Source of the DNA: Streptomyces sp. NBC_01476
GTDB taxonomy: Bacteria; Actinomycetota; Actinomycetes; Streptomycetales; Streptomycetaceae
Assembly (NCBI RefSeq): GCF_036227265.1
Contig: NZ_CP109446.1
Coordinates: 7,333,001 to 7,397,000 of the forward strand
DNA length: 64,000 nucleotides
Reading direction: 5' to 3'
Part shown: piece by piece, positions 8,435 through 17,178 of the stretch
Layout of the letters: the number at the start of each line of letters is the position of its first letter
How positions within the stretch are numbered: position 1 is the stretch's first letter
Made by a program: the position numbers and the translations under genes
Notes under the pieces: model-generated
The model's database searches: none
Told to the model about the DNA's origin: nothing
What the model saw: only the letters and a program-made list of their open reading frames with translations

Positions 8435-9271
8435 ATGACACGGTATGCGGTGGTCGGGTTCGACGGTTCGGGAGCGAGCGTCGCAGCCGTGCGGTGGGCA
8501 GCCGCCGAAGCGGTGACGCGGGAGCTGGCGCTGCGGATCGTCACCGTGGTGCCCGCGGTGCCGCTCGGGACGGCGAGCGTCCCCAGCGGGAAGCGCCGGC
8601 ACGTCACGGAGATCACGCTCGACGGCGTCGTACGGGACCACCCCGGCCTTGACGTGGTGACGCGGGAGATCCCCGGGGAGCCCGCGCAGGTGCTGAACGA
8701 GATCGGGCACGGCGCCGAGGTGCTGGTGCTGGGAACGCGGGGCGCGGGCGGGTTCGCCGGGCTGCGGGTGGGGGCGGTGGCGCTGGGCGTGGCGAGCGGC
8801 GCTCCCTGCTCCGTGGTGCTCGTTCCCGTGCCGGTCCTCGCCGCGGCGCGGGTGCCCGAGGTGGTGGTCGGCGTCGATGCCAGGAACCCCGACGGAAAGG
8901 CCCTGGGCGCGGCCTTCGACGCGGCCCGGCTGCGGGAGGTGCGGCTGCGCGCGATGCACGCCTGGCACCTGCCGCCCGCCTACGAGGACGCCCTGCTGAC
9001 CGCGGTCGAGGAGGACCGGGCGGAGTGGGAGGACGCGGAGGCGCTGCTGCTGGACGACGCACTGCGCGGCTGGCGGGAGAAGTACCCCGGGGTCGCCGTC
9101 CTGCCCGATGTCCGTCTGCTCGGTCCGGCCGACGCGCTGGTACGCGCTTCCGCCGACGCCGGACTCCTGGTCGTCGGCCGCGGACCACGGCACAGCTCGG
9201 GACTCGGCTCGGTCGCCCACGCCGTAGCCCACCACAGCGCGTGCCCGCTGCTGCTGGCCCCGCGGCACTGA
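8435..9271 (+). CDS. Universal stress protein, tandem UspA domains (2)
   Basis: A 278-residue double UspA protein starting at an ATG behind CTGGAGGCGAG. Domain one starts RYAVVGFDGSGASVAAVRWA and carries the nucleotide loop GTRGAGGFAGLRVGAV. Domain two starts VVVGVDARNPDG and ends LLVVGRGPRHSSGLGSVAHA, a looser version of the loop. It is probably a cytoplasmic ATP-binding stress factor, as known for double-domain Usps of actinobacteria. It is the last gene of the plus-strand run 4526-9271 and is followed by a strong hairpin shared with the convergent GAPDH gene. Confidence 0.92.
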   Translation: MTRYAVVGFDGSGASVAAVRWAAAEAVTRELALRIVTVVPAVPLGTASVPSGKRRHVTEITLDGVVRDHPGLDVVTREIPGEPAQVLNEIGHGAEVLVLGTRGAGGFAGLRVGAVALGVASGAPCSVVLVPVPVLAAARVPEVVVGVDARNPDGKALGAAFDAARLREVRLRAMHAWHLPPAYEDALLTAVEEDRAEWEDAEALLLDDALRGWREKYPGVAVLPDVRLLGPADALVRASADAGLLVVGRGPRHSSGLGSVAHAVAHHSACPLLLAPRH

Positions 9272-9285
9272 CGGCCGGCCCTCGC

Positions 9286-9322
9286 ACAGGAGGTCCGCCC
9301 CGATTCGGGGCGGACCTCCTGT
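9286..9322. terminator. Bidirectional terminator hairpin
   Basis: A perfect 16-bp stem (ACAGGAGGTCCGCCCC with GGGGCGGACCTCCTGT) closes a 5-base loop. It lies between the convergent universal stress protein and GAPDH genes, 15 bp after one stop and 22 bp after the other. There is no T-tract, as is normal in streptomycetes. Confidence 0.88.
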
Positions 9323-9343
9323 TGCCGGACGCGCACCCCGGCG

Positions 9344-10363
9344 TCACAGGCGGGAGCCGACGTAGCCGGTCAGATCGAGCAGCCGGTTGCTGTAACCCCA
9401 CTCGTTGTCGTACCAGCCGAAGACCTTGACCAGCCGGCCGTGCACCTGGGTCAGCGGGGCGTCGAAGACACACGACGCCGGATCGCCGATCACGTCGCGC
9501 GAGACGATCGGCGCGGTGCTCACCCGCAGGATGCCGGCCAGCTCGCCCCCGGCGGCCGCCGCGAAGGCGGCGTTCACCTCGTCGACTGTGGTCTCCCGGT
9601 CCAGCAGGACCGTCAGATCGGTGAGGGAGCCGTCCTCGACCGGTACCCGTACGGCGATGCCGTCCAGCGTTCCGGCGAGCTCCGGCAGCACCAGGCCGAC
9701 GGCGCGGGCCGCGCCGGTGCTGGTGGGGATGATGCTCAGCGCGGCCGACCGGGCGCGGCGCAGGTCCTTGTGCGGGCCGTCCAGCAGGGACTGGTCGTTG
9801 GTGTAGCCGTGGACGGTCGTCATCAGGCCGCTTTCGATCCCGAAGCTGTCCTGCAGGACCTTGACCATCGGGGCCACACAGTTCGTCGTGCACGACGCGT
9901 TGGAGACGATGTCGTGCCGGGCCGGGTCGTACTCCGTGTGATTGACGCCCATCACCAGCGTGGCGTCCACATCCTTGCCCGGCGCGGAGAGCAGCACCTT
10001 GGCGGCGCCTGCCTTGAGGTGCGCGGCGGCCTGGTCGCGGGTACGCAGCCGGCCGGTGGATTCGATGACGATGTCGACACCGTGGTCGGACCAGGACAGG
10101 GCGGCGGGGTCGCGGTGGGCGGTCACCGCGACGCGGTGACCGGCCACGGTGAAGCCGTGGTCGTCGTGGGTGACGGGCGCCTGGAGCCGGCCGTAGGTGG
10201 AGTCGTACTCCAGCAGGTGGGCGAGGGTCGCGACCGGGGCGATGTCGTTGACGGCGACCACCTCGACCCCGGGCGCGTTCCCTGAGGTCTCACGGGCCAG
10301 GAGCGCACGCAGGTAGCCGCGCCCGATCCGGCCGAAGCCGTTGATGCCTGCACGAACAGTCAT
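9344..10363 (-). CDS. gap: Type I glyceraldehyde-3-phosphate dehydrogenase
   Basis: A 339-residue enzyme of full length. The NAD-binding motif is GINGFGRIGR at 7-16, and the acidic residue of VAVND at 37-40 indicates NAD rather than NADP. The catalytic cysteine is Cys158 in SNASCTTNC. The enzyme oxidises glyceraldehyde 3-phosphate to 1,3-bisphosphoglycerate in glycolysis. In this setting it is probably a second, condition-specific copy, since housekeeping gap genes usually sit with pgk and tpi, which are absent here. It is convergent with the universal stress protein and follows the DoxX gene on the same strand. Confidence 0.96.
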   Translation of the reverse strand: MTVRAGINGFGRIGRGYLRALLARETSGNAPGVEVVAVNDIAPVATLAHLLEYDSTYGRLQAPVTHDDHGFTVAGHRVAVTAHRDPAALSWSDHGVDIVIESTGRLRTRDQAAAHLKAGAAKVLLSAPGKDVDATLVMGVNHTEYDPARHDIVSNASCTTNCVAPMVKVLQDSFGIESGLMTTVHGYTNDQSLLDGPHKDLRRARSAALSIIPTSTGAARAVGLVLPELAGTLDGIAVRVPVEDGSLTDLTVLLDRETTVDEVNAAFAAAAGGELAGILRVSTAPIVSRDVIGDPASCVFDAPLTQVHGRLVKVFGWYDNEWGYSNRLLDLTGYVGSRL

Positions 10364-10421
10364 GTCTGTCGCTTCCTTTCGCCGGAGGACCGGCGGTCGG
10401 GATGAGGGATCTGACAGGGAT

Positions 10422-10450
10422 CAGGGCGCCGCCGCGTGCGGGGCGCCCTG
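10422..10450 (-). terminator. Terminator hairpin after the DoxX gene
   Basis: The arms CAGGGCGCC and GGCGCCCTG form a perfect 9-bp GC stem around an 11-base loop, 21 bp past the DoxX stop. It would separate doxX from gap. Confidence 0.6.
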
Positions 10451-10470
10451 TGGTGTGGCCCCGGGGGTGG

Positions 10471-11115
10471 TCACTGGAGCCAGGGGGTGGTGCGGATGAG
10501 GGGGAGGCGGGCCCAGGTGCGGGCGAGGCCCCAGGTGGTGCCGGCGGCGGTGAGGGCGAAGGCGATCATCGCGAGGGCGTAGAGGAAGTGGTAGTCGACC
10601 AGGGGGTTGGAGGAGCCGCTGGGGTCGCCGTTGGTGAGGTGCTGGGCGGGGGGCCATTCGGCGGCCCACATCATGGCCATGAGGATGGTGCCGCCGATGG
10701 CGGTGATGCGCAGGGCGATGCCGGTGGTGAGGGCGATGCCGAGGCCGAGGAGGGCGAGCATGAAGGTCCAGTCGGTCCAGGTCTGGCCGGCGATGGTGTG
10801 GAAGAAGGACTGGAGGGGGCCGGCGGAGACGTTGGAGAGGAAGCCCTTGGTGGGGGAGCCGCCGTCGGTCCAGCCTTTGCCGGTGGCGGTGGCGTAGTGC
10901 CAGCCGAAGAGCTTGTCGAGGAAGGCCCACAGGAAGATGAAGCCGGTGGCGATGCGGAGGACGGCGAGGGACCTGGCGGCTGCGGTGGCGTGGGTGGTGG
11001 CGGCTGTGGTGCTGGCGGTGTCGGTGTCGGTGTCGGTGTCGGGGGTGGTGGGGGTCTTGGTGCGGATGGGGAGGTGGAATCCGGTGTGGAGGCGGATGTG
11101 GTTGTGGAGGGTCAT
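10471..11115 (-). CDS. DoxX-like integral membrane protein
   Basis: A 214-residue membrane protein with about four hydrophobic segments. These include LAVLRIATGFIFLWAFLDKL, the long FMLALLGLGIALTTGIALRI region and FLYALAMIAFALTAAGTTWG. The pattern and the DKLFGWHYAT motif fit the DoxX/DoxD family, which is linked to quinone-dependent oxidation and redox stress in some members. The start at 11115 has CAGGGAG ahead. The N-terminus holds a TDTDTDT run encoded by GTGTCG-type hexamers, so this segment may vary. The longer frame reaching to 11823 overlaps the divergent acetyltransferase and is not real. Function in this cluster is unknown. Confidence 0.85.
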   Translation of the reverse strand: MTLHNHIRLHTGFHLPIRTKTPTTPDTDTDTDTASTTAATTHATAAARSLAVLRIATGFIFLWAFLDKLFGWHYATATGKGWTDGGSPTKGFLSNVSAGPLQSFFHTIAGQTWTDWTFMLALLGLGIALTTGIALRITAIGGTILMAMMWAAEWPPAQHLTNGDPSGSSNPLVDYHFLYALAMIAFALTAAGTTWGLARTWARLPLIRTTPWLQ

Positions 11116-11308
11116 GGTGGCTCCCTGGTCGGTGGGGTGGTGTCCGGCTACGGGATGACTGTCCCGTGGTGGGGGGTGGTGGCGCTGGAGGCCCAGGGCC
11201 CGTGTCCGAGGGCCGAACGGCCCGGCTGGAGGGTCCCGGACAGCTCTGCCCGGGAGACCGCGTACCGCCGGATCGTGGGAGGCGGAAGATCGCGGAAGGG
11301 GACCCACC
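11116..11308. promoter_or_regulatory. Divergent promoter region, doxX / acetyltransferase, with two DevR-like boxes
   Basis: This 193-bp space carries two palindromes of DevR type: GGGATGACTGTCCC at 11152-11165, which keeps GGGA and GTCCC with the canonical 4-bp centre, and GGGCCGAACGGCCC at 11210-11223. They face two outward genes of the stress cluster. Binding by the regulator at 15419 is an inference. Confidence 0.45.
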
Positions 11309-14017
11309 ATGACGCAGACCCACGTCCAGGAGACCGGGGTACACGCCCTGCTCACCGACGGCACGACCGTACGCATCCGGCCGGTGCGGGCCGGGGACAC
11401 CGGCAGCGTCCTGAGACTGTACGAGGAGACGTCCGCCGAGCCCCCGCAGTCGCGCCTGTCGCAGGCGAACCGCGCCGCCGGGATACGGGCCGCCGAGCGG
11501 CTCTTCGGCCGGACCGCTCCCGCGCACCAGGCCCTGGTGGCCCTGCACGGTGAGCGGCTGGTCGGCGTGGCCGAGTACGACACCGCCGGGACCCCGGACA
11601 CCGCCGAGCTCTCCCTCGCCGTGACCGGCGGCTTCCGGCACCGCGGGGTCGGCACCCTGCTGCTGGAGCACCTCGCCGACGCGGCCCGCACCGCGGGCAT
11701 ACGCGCCTTCGCCGGCGGCATCCTCACCACCGACCAGCACCTGCGGCAGCTGATCACCGACCTCGGCATGGCGGTCGAACAGAAGCAGGAGGACGGCGAG
11801 GTGCGCTGCACCATCGCGCTCACCGAGGGCGAGCCCTACCTGTCGGCCGTCGACCGCCGCACCGGCACCGCCGACCGCGCCAGCCTGCGTCCCCTGCTGC
11901 GCCCGCGGTCGGTCGCCGTCATCAGCGCCGCGACCTCACCGACGTCGGTGGGCCACACCGTCCTGCGGAAGATCCACGACGGGGGCTTCACCGGGCAGGT
12001 GTACGCGGTCAATCCGCACGTCCAGGCGATCCTCGGCGCGCTCTGCCACCCGTCGATCACGGACCTGCCCCATCCGCCGGACCTGGCGGTCCTCGCCGTG
12101 CCCGCGGCCCTCGTGCCCGAGACCGCAGAACAGTGCGGTGCGGCCGGCGTCGGGGCGCTGGTGGTCCTGTCCGCGGGACTCGACACCGTCCAGGCCGTCA
12201 GGCTGAAGAGCGCCTGCCGGCACTACGGCATGCGCATGGTCGGCCCCGACTGCCTCGGGATCGCCGTGACGGACGAGGCCGTACGGCTGGACGCCACATT
12301 CGCGCCGCACCGGCCGCTCCCGGGCACCGCGGGGGTCGCCGTGCAGTCCGGCGGTGTCGGCACCGCGCTGCTCGGCGCGCTGACCCGGCTCGGCATCGGC
12401 GTCTCCGACTTCGTGTCACTCGGGGACAAACACGATGTCAGCGGCAACGACCTCCTGCACTGGTGGGAGCGCGACGGCCGCACCACGATGGCGCTGCTCC
12501 ACCTGGAGTCCTTCGGCAACCCGCGGGCCTTCGCCCGGACCGCACGGCGGGTCGCCCGGCGGATCCCGGTGCTGACCGTCGACGCCGGCCGGTCCGCCGT
12601 CACGGGGTCCACGGGCTCCGCGGGCTCTGCCGTGTCCCCCGGCTCCGCCGCGACTCCCACGATGAGCCGGCAGGCGCTGTTCACCCAGGCAGGCATCATC
12701 GCCACCGGCACGATCGGCGAACTCGTCGACACCGCCGCCCTGTTGCACGCCCAGCCGCTGCCCGCCGGCGCCCGCGTCGCCATCGTCTCGAACGCCGGCG
12801 GTGCGGCGGCGCTGGCCGCAGGCGCCTGCGGGGAAGCGGGACTGACCGTCCCGGATCTGCCGCGTGAACTGGTCGCCGAACTGCTGGACATCCTGCCGCC
12901 CGGCTCCGTGCCGGACAATCCGGTGGACGCGACTGCCGCGGTGGGGGAGAGGGCGCTGAGCGACTGCGTGGACCGGCTCAGCGCCCACGGGGCGGTGGAC
13001 GCGGTGATCGTCGTCCTCGCGCCCACCGCCCTGGCCGCGGCCACCGGCGACAATCCGCTGCAGGCGCTGATCAACACCGATCCGGACCGCCGGCCGCGCA
13101 CCGTCGCCGCCGTACTCCTCGACCAGGCCGAACAGGTCCGCCTGCTGCACGGCAGGCAGGGCAGTACGGTCCCGGCCTACGCCGACCCCCGCTCCGCCGC
13201 ACAGGCCCTCGCGCACGCCGCGGGCCGGGCCCACTGGCTGGCACGGCCCGCGGGTGCCCCGGCCGACACGGCGGACGCCGACCCGGCCGGAGCCCGGGCA
13301 GTCGTCGAGCACTTTCTCGGCGAGCACCCGGCCGGCGGCTGGCTCGACCCGGTGCGCTGCACGGAACTGCTCGCCCACTACCGGATCCCCCAACTCCCCA
13401 CCGCCTTCGCGGAGAACGAGAACCAGGCGGTCGAAGCGGCACACGACCTCACCGGCGGCGCCGGACGGGCGGCCCTCAAGGCGTACTGGCCGGGTCTGCG
13501 GCACAAGAGCGACCAGGGAGCCGTACTCCTCGACCTGGACGGAGACGACGCCGTCCGCGCCGCCTACCGCGACCTCGCCGCACGGTTCCGCGACGTCATG
13601 ACAGGTGTGGTCGTCCAGCCGATGGCACCGCGCGGCACCGAACTCGTCGCCGGAGTCACGCAGGACGACGTCTTCGGGCCTCTGGTCCTGTTCGGTCTCG
13701 GCGGTGCGGCGACCGACCTGCTCGGCGACCGCGCCGCCCGCCTGGCTCCCCTCGACCGGGCGGATCTGCGGGACCTGATCACCTCACCGCGGTGTGCGCC
13801 GCTGCTCTTCGGCTACCAGGCCGGCGGGCCCGCCGACCTCTACGGCCTGGAACGCCTGCTGGCGCACCTGTCGGCCATGGCCTGCGATCTGCCGCAGCTC
13901 GCCGAGGTCGACCTGGATCCCGTCGTCGCACGTCACGACGGCGTGACGGCGGTGGACGTCCGCATCCGTGTACTGCCACGACAACCCCGTGACCCCTACC
14001 TCCGCCGCCTGCGCTGA
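11309..14017 (+). CDS. GNAT / NDP-forming acyl-CoA-synthetase-like protein acetyltransferase
   Basis: A 902-residue three-part protein. Residues about 15-170 are a GNAT acetyltransferase (LSLAVTGGFRHRGVGTLLLE is the acetyl-CoA loop). Residues about 190-480 are the CoA-binding and ligase part of ADP-forming acyl-CoA synthetases (PRSVAVISAATSPTSVGHTV, GPDCLGI, VAVQSGGVGTALLG). From about 650 an ATP-grasp domain follows (ALKAYWPGLRHKSDQGAV). The architecture is that of Pat/PatZ lysine acetyltransferases with the GNAT at the N-terminus. Where true synthetases carry the phosphorylated His (SHTG), this protein reads SPGSA, so CoA ligase activity is probably lost and that part is regulatory. A likely target is acetyl-CoA synthetase. 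Confidence 0.88.
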   Translation: MTQTHVQETGVHALLTDGTTVRIRPVRAGDTGSVLRLYEETSAEPPQSRLSQANRAAGIRAAERLFGRTAPAHQALVALHGERLVGVAEYDTAGTPDTAELSLAVTGGFRHRGVGTLLLEHLADAARTAGIRAFAGGILTTDQHLRQLITDLGMAVEQKQEDGEVRCTIALTEGEPYLSAVDRRTGTADRASLRPLLRPRSVAVISAATSPTSVGHTVLRKIHDGGFTGQVYAVNPHVQAILGALCHPSITDLPHPPDLAVLAVPAALVPETAEQCGAAGVGALVVLSAGLDTVQAVRLKSACRHYGMRMVGPDCLGIAVTDEAVRLDATFAPHRPLPGTAGVAVQSGGVGTALLGALTRLGIGVSDFVSLGDKHDVSGNDLLHWWERDGRTTMALLHLESFGNPRAFARTARRVARRIPVLTVDAGRSAVTGSTGSAGSAVSPGSAATPTMSRQALFTQAGIIATGTIGELVDTAALLHAQPLPAGARVAIVSNAGGAAALAAGACGEAGLTVPDLPRELVAELLDILPPGSVPDNPVDATAAVGERALSDCVDRLSAHGAVDAVIVVLAPTALAAATGDNPLQALINTDPDRRPRTVAAVLLDQAEQVRLLHGRQGSTVPAYADPRSAAQALAHAAGRAHWLARPAGAPADTADADPAGARAVVEHFLGEHPAGGWLDPVRCTELLAHYRIPQLPTAFAENENQAVEAAHDLTGGAGRAALKAYWPGLRHKSDQGAVLLDLDGDDAVRAAYRDLAARFRDVMTGVVVQPMAPRGTELVAGVTQDDVFGPLVLFGLGGAATDLLGDRAARLAPLDRADLRDLITSPRCAPLLFGYQAGGPADLYGLERLLAHLSAMACDLPQLAEVDLDPVVARHDGVTAVDVRIRVLPRQPRDPYLRRLR

Positions 14018-14047
14018 GCAGCCGACCCGCACCCACAGGAGCGCACC

Positions 14048-14761
14048 ATGAAGCACCGCAAGGTCGGAAACGTCATGACCAGCGACGTCGTCCGGGTCCG
14101 GGAGACGACTCCGTTCAAGAAGGTGGCGGCTCTCCTGGCGCAGCACCGCATCAGCGGAGTCCCCGTCGTGGACGACGACGAGAAAGTGGTCGGCGTCGTC
14201 TCCGCGTCCGACCTGATCGCCCGCCAGGCCCAGGACGGCGAGGGGAGCCCCCACCACCGGTGGCCGCCGGCCTTCCGCACCACCGCGCCGGGGACCGAGG
14301 CCCTGACCGCCGGCCGGCTCATGTCCGCGCCGCCGGTGACCGTGCACGCCGACGAGTCGATCGCCGCCTCGGCCCGCACCATGGCCGAGCACCGGGTCGA
14401 GCGGCTGCCGGTCCTCGACGAGGAGGAACGGCTGGTCGGCATCGTCACCAGGCGCGACGTACTGCAGGTGTTCCTCCGCCCCGACGCCGACATCCGTGAG
14501 GACGTCATCCGGGACGTCTTCGTCCGCACCCTGTGGCTCACCCCGCTCGAAGCCGGGGTGAAGGTCACCGACGGTGTGGTCACCCTGGAAGGCAGGCTGG
14601 AGCGGGAGAGCGATGTGGCCATCGCCGGGCACGCGACCGCCAGGATCGACGGTGTCGTCGCCGTCGACAACCGCCTCACCAGCCGCTTCGACGACTCCCA
14701 CCTGCGGGCCGCCCAGTCGACGACGCACGGTGTCGCCGACAGGTGGCTCCACAGACTCTGA
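14048..14761 (+). CDS. CBS-pair and BON domain protein (2)
   Basis: A 237-residue paralogue of the protein at 6394. CBS motifs begin VGNVMTSDVVRVRETTPFKK (residue 6) and AGRLMSAPPVTVHADESIAA (about 92). The BON domain lies at about 155-220 (GVKVTDGVVTLEGRLERES). It starts 30 bp after the acetyltransferase stop, behind ACAGGAGCG, so it is probably in the same transcript. Adenine-nucleotide sensing is inferred from the family. Adjacency to an acetyl-CoA-using enzyme suggests an energy-charge input to protein acetylation, but nothing in the sequence proves it. Confidence 0.92.
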   Translation: MKHRKVGNVMTSDVVRVRETTPFKKVAALLAQHRISGVPVVDDDEKVVGVVSASDLIARQAQDGEGSPHHRWPPAFRTTAPGTEALTAGRLMSAPPVTVHADESIAASARTMAEHRVERLPVLDEEERLVGIVTRRDVLQVFLRPDADIREDVIRDVFVRTLWLTPLEAGVKVTDGVVTLEGRLERESDVAIAGHATARIDGVVAVDNRLTSRFDDSHLRAAQSTTHGVADRWLHRL

Positions 14762-14781
14762 AGGATCCGAAGGAGGCCATC

Positions 14782-15249
14782 ATGAGAACCGCCGCACCCA
14801 CCAACCTCTTCGCCGGCCTGCCGGGGCCGGGCCGTGAACGCCTGCTCGACCTCGGTCAGGACGTGTCCTTCCCGGCGGGCACCAGGATCTTCGAGGAAGG
14901 GGAGAACGCTGACCGCTTCTGGATCGTCCGCACCGGCTCGGTGACCTTGGACGTACCCGTCCCCGGCCGCCGGCCGGCCGTGGTGGAGACGCTCGGCCCC
15001 GGTGACCTGCTCGGCTGCTCCTGGCTCTTCCCGCCGTACACCTGGCACCTGGGAGCCGAGGCGCAGAGCGACGTACGCGCCCTGCTGTTCGACGCCACCG
15101 TGGTGCGCGCGCTGGGCCACGCCGACCTGGAGTTCGGCGAGGCGCTGGCCCGCCGGGTCGCCGCGATCATCGCCCACCGTCTGCAGAGCGCCCGGATCCG
15201 GCTGCTGGACCTGTACGGACCGTCCGTCGCGGGGAAGCACTCGCCATGA
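14782..15249 (+). CDS. Stand-alone cyclic-nucleotide-binding domain protein
   Basis: A 155-residue protein consisting of one Crp-type beta-roll ([55 protein letters not shown]). It ends shortly after the long helix ([20 protein letters not shown]). No helix-turn-helix follows, so it cannot bind DNA on its own in the Crp way. The start has AAGGAGG ahead. The usual phosphate-cassette residues are poorly conserved, and ligand binding is uncertain. Similar short proteins occur in actinobacterial dormancy clusters. It lies between a CBS-BON gene and the DevR-like regulator. Confidence 0.85.
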   Translation: MRTAAPTNLFAGLPGPGRERLLDLGQDVSFPAGTRIFEEGENADRFWIVRTGSVTLDVPVPGRRPAVVETLGPGDLLGCSWLFPPYTWHLGAEAQSDVRALLFDATVVRALGHADLEFGEALARRVAAIIAHRLQSARIRLLDLYGPSVAGKHSP

Positions 15250-15418
15250 CCGGCGGTCCAGGACCGTCCGCGGCCTGACGCACGGGGGTCCGAGCGGTGG
15301 GACGGGCTGCCCAACGGTCCGTTCCACCCGTTCCACCCTGGTGCCGGGAGGCCCGCTGAGCGATGATCGGAGATCCAAGGCGGCATCGGGCCGGCAGACG
15401 ACAGATGAAGGTCCGCAC

Positions 15419-16117
15419 ATGGACGAGACAAGGCGATTCTCGGCAGACTCCCCGATCCGGGTCTTCCTTGTCGACGACCACGAGGTCGTACGGCGGGGCG
15501 TCCACGACCTTCTGGACGCCGAACCCGACATCGAGGTCGTGGGCGAGGCCGAGTCCGCCGGTCACGCCCTGGCCCGCGGACCGGCGCTGCGGCCCGACGT
15601 CGCGGTCCTTGACGTACGCCTCCCCGACGGCAACGGCATCGCGGTCTGCCGTGAACTGCGCTCCGCCATGCCGGCGCTGGCCTGCCTGATGCTCACCTCG
15701 TTCGACGACGACGACGCGCTGCTCGACGCGATCATGGCCGGCGCGGCCGGCTACGTACTGAAGCAGATCAGGGGCTCCGACCTGGTCTCGGCGGTCCGTA
15801 CCGTGGCCGCCGGCCAGTCGCTGCTCGACCCGGCCACCACCGCGCGCCTGATGAGCACCCTGCGTGCGGAGCGGCCCGGGGCCGATCCCGAGCAGGAGGC
15901 GCTGGCCGCGCTCTCTCCCCGCGAGCGCGAGATCCTCGGCCTGATCGGCGAGGGCCTCACCAACCGCCAGATCGGCAAGCAGCTCTTCCTCGCCGAGAAG
16001 ACGGTCAAGAACAACGTCTCCCGGCTGCTGGCCAAACTCGGCGTGGAGCGGCGCGTCCAGGCCGCCGTCATAGCCACCAACAGCGGCAACCCGGACACCG
16101 GCAACCCCCGCCGCTGA
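15419..16117 (+). CDS. devR: DevR/DosR/OsdR-like NarL-family response regulator, orphan
   Basis: A 232-residue response regulator. The receiver domain begins [20 protein letters not shown], and the phospho-acceptor is Asp65 in [13 protein letters not shown]. The LuxR-type HTH is near the C-terminus ([20 protein letters not shown], then [20 protein letters not shown]). This is close to mycobacterial DosR, including RLPDGNGI and FLAEKTVKN. DosR switches on the hypoxia/dormancy regulon, whose typical members (universal stress proteins, CBS proteins, flavoproteins) surround the gene. Unlike devRS or osdRK loci, no histidine kinase is adjacent. An upstream alternative start within the same frame is less likely. 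Confidence 0.93.
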   Translation: MDETRRFSADSPIRVFLVDDHEVVRRGVHDLLDAEPDIEVVGEAESAGHALARGPALRPDVAVLDVRLPDGNGIAVCRELRSAMPALACLMLTSFDDDDALLDAIMAGAAGYVLKQIRGSDLVSAVRTVAAGQSLLDPATTARLMSTLRAERPGADPEQEALAALSPREREILGLIGEGLTNRQIGKQLFLAEKTVKNNVSRLLAKLGVERRVQAAVIATNSGNPDTGNPRR

Positions 16118-16189
16118 CGCGGCGGCCAGGACCCGGCGCCGGCGTTCCGCCGAACCGGTGCGATCGGTGGGCCGGTCGGCCGCACGGAA

Positions 16190-16203
16190 GGACCTTTGGC
16201 CCC
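16190..16203. promoter_or_regulatory. DevR-box-like site upstream of the third usp
   Basis: GGACCTTTGGCCCC, preceded by A, agrees with the DevR core GGGACTWWAGTCCC at about 10 of 14 positions when aligned one base to the left. It lies 63 bp before the universal stress protein start. Assignment is inference. Confidence 0.4.
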
Positions 16204-16266
16204 TCCAGCGGCGTGCCCGAGGCGGCCAGGCTGAAATGGAGGAAGAGCGAACGAGGAGGTCGGGTC

Positions 16267-17178
16267 ATGACCCGCATCATCATCGCCGGCCTGGACGGTT
16301 CCCCGGAAAGTCTCGCCGCGGCCGACTGGGCCGCCCGTGAGGCGCTGCGCCAGGGACTGCCGCTGCGTCTGATCCACGCCGGCACATGGGAGCGCGCCGG
16401 GTACACCGCTCATGTGCCACGTGCCGACCCTGACCCGCGGCGGGATCAGGAGGAGCGGATTCCGCGTGATGCCAGGGCCGGTCTGCACCGCCGCTACCCG
16501 GATCTCCATGTGGAGGCCGACCAGATCTCGCAGCAGCCGGCGACCGCGCTGCTCTCCGCGGCGGAAGAGGGCGGGCTGCTCGTCCTGGGTTCGCGGAGGC
16601 TGAGCCCCGTCGCCGGATTCCTGGTCGGCTCGGTGGCGCACACGGTCGTCGCCAACGCGGTGCGGCCGGTGGTTCTGGTGCGCGCAGGCCAGGCGGAAGC
16701 GGACGAGCATCTGCCGGACCTCACGGGAAGCCGGTCCACCCGCTCCCGGTACCGAGACGTGGTGCTGGGTCTTGACCTCGCCAGGCCCGACGAGACCGTG
16801 CTCCGGTTCGCTTTCGAAGCCGCCGCCGGCCGGGTGGCACCGCTGCGTGTCGTGCACGGCTGGAACCCTCCGGCCTCCGTGGGCTACTCCGCGTTGGCCA
16901 TGGCGCCTGAGCTGACCGATGAGGTGAAGGCGGAGGAGGACGACGCCCTCGCGACCGCGCTGAGTCCCTGGCGGGAGAAGTATCCGGACGTCGCGGTCGT
17001 CGCCGAGGCCGTCATCGGCCCGCCCGCGCACCATCTGGTCGAGGCAGCCGCCAACGCCTCTCTGGTCGTTGTCGGCCGCCGCATGCGCGACGCGGGTACC
17101 GGCCCGTTCCTCGGCCCGGTCACCCACGCGCTGATGCACCGTTCTGCGGCGGCCGTCGCCGTCGTCCCGCACGACTGA
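16267..17178 (+). CDS. Universal stress protein, tandem UspA domains (3)
   Basis: A 303-residue double UspA protein. The ATG at 16267 stands behind GAGGAGGTCGGG; 18 upstream codons are open but lack a ribosome site. Domain one is TRIIIAGLDGSPESLAAADW with loop GSRRLSPVAGFLVGSVAH. Domain two is DVVLGLDLARPDET with loop GRRMRDAGTGPFLGPVTHA, and the protein ends in AVVPHD like the Usp at 3321. It immediately follows the DevR-like regulator and has a DevR-box-like site upstream, so direct activation is likely. It is convergent with the nuo operon. Confidence 0.93.
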   Translation: MTRIIIAGLDGSPESLAAADWAAREALRQGLPLRLIHAGTWERAGYTAHVPRADPDPRRDQEERIPRDARAGLHRRYPDLHVEADQISQQPATALLSAAEEGGLLVLGSRRLSPVAGFLVGSVAHTVVANAVRPVVLVRAGQAEADEHLPDLTGSRSTRSRYRDVVLGLDLARPDETVLRFAFEAAAGRVAPLRVVHGWNPPASVGYSALAMAPELTDEVKAEEDDALATALSPWREKYPDVAVVAEAVIGPPAHHLVEAAANASLVVVGRRMRDAGTGPFLGPVTHALMHRSAAAVAVVPHD

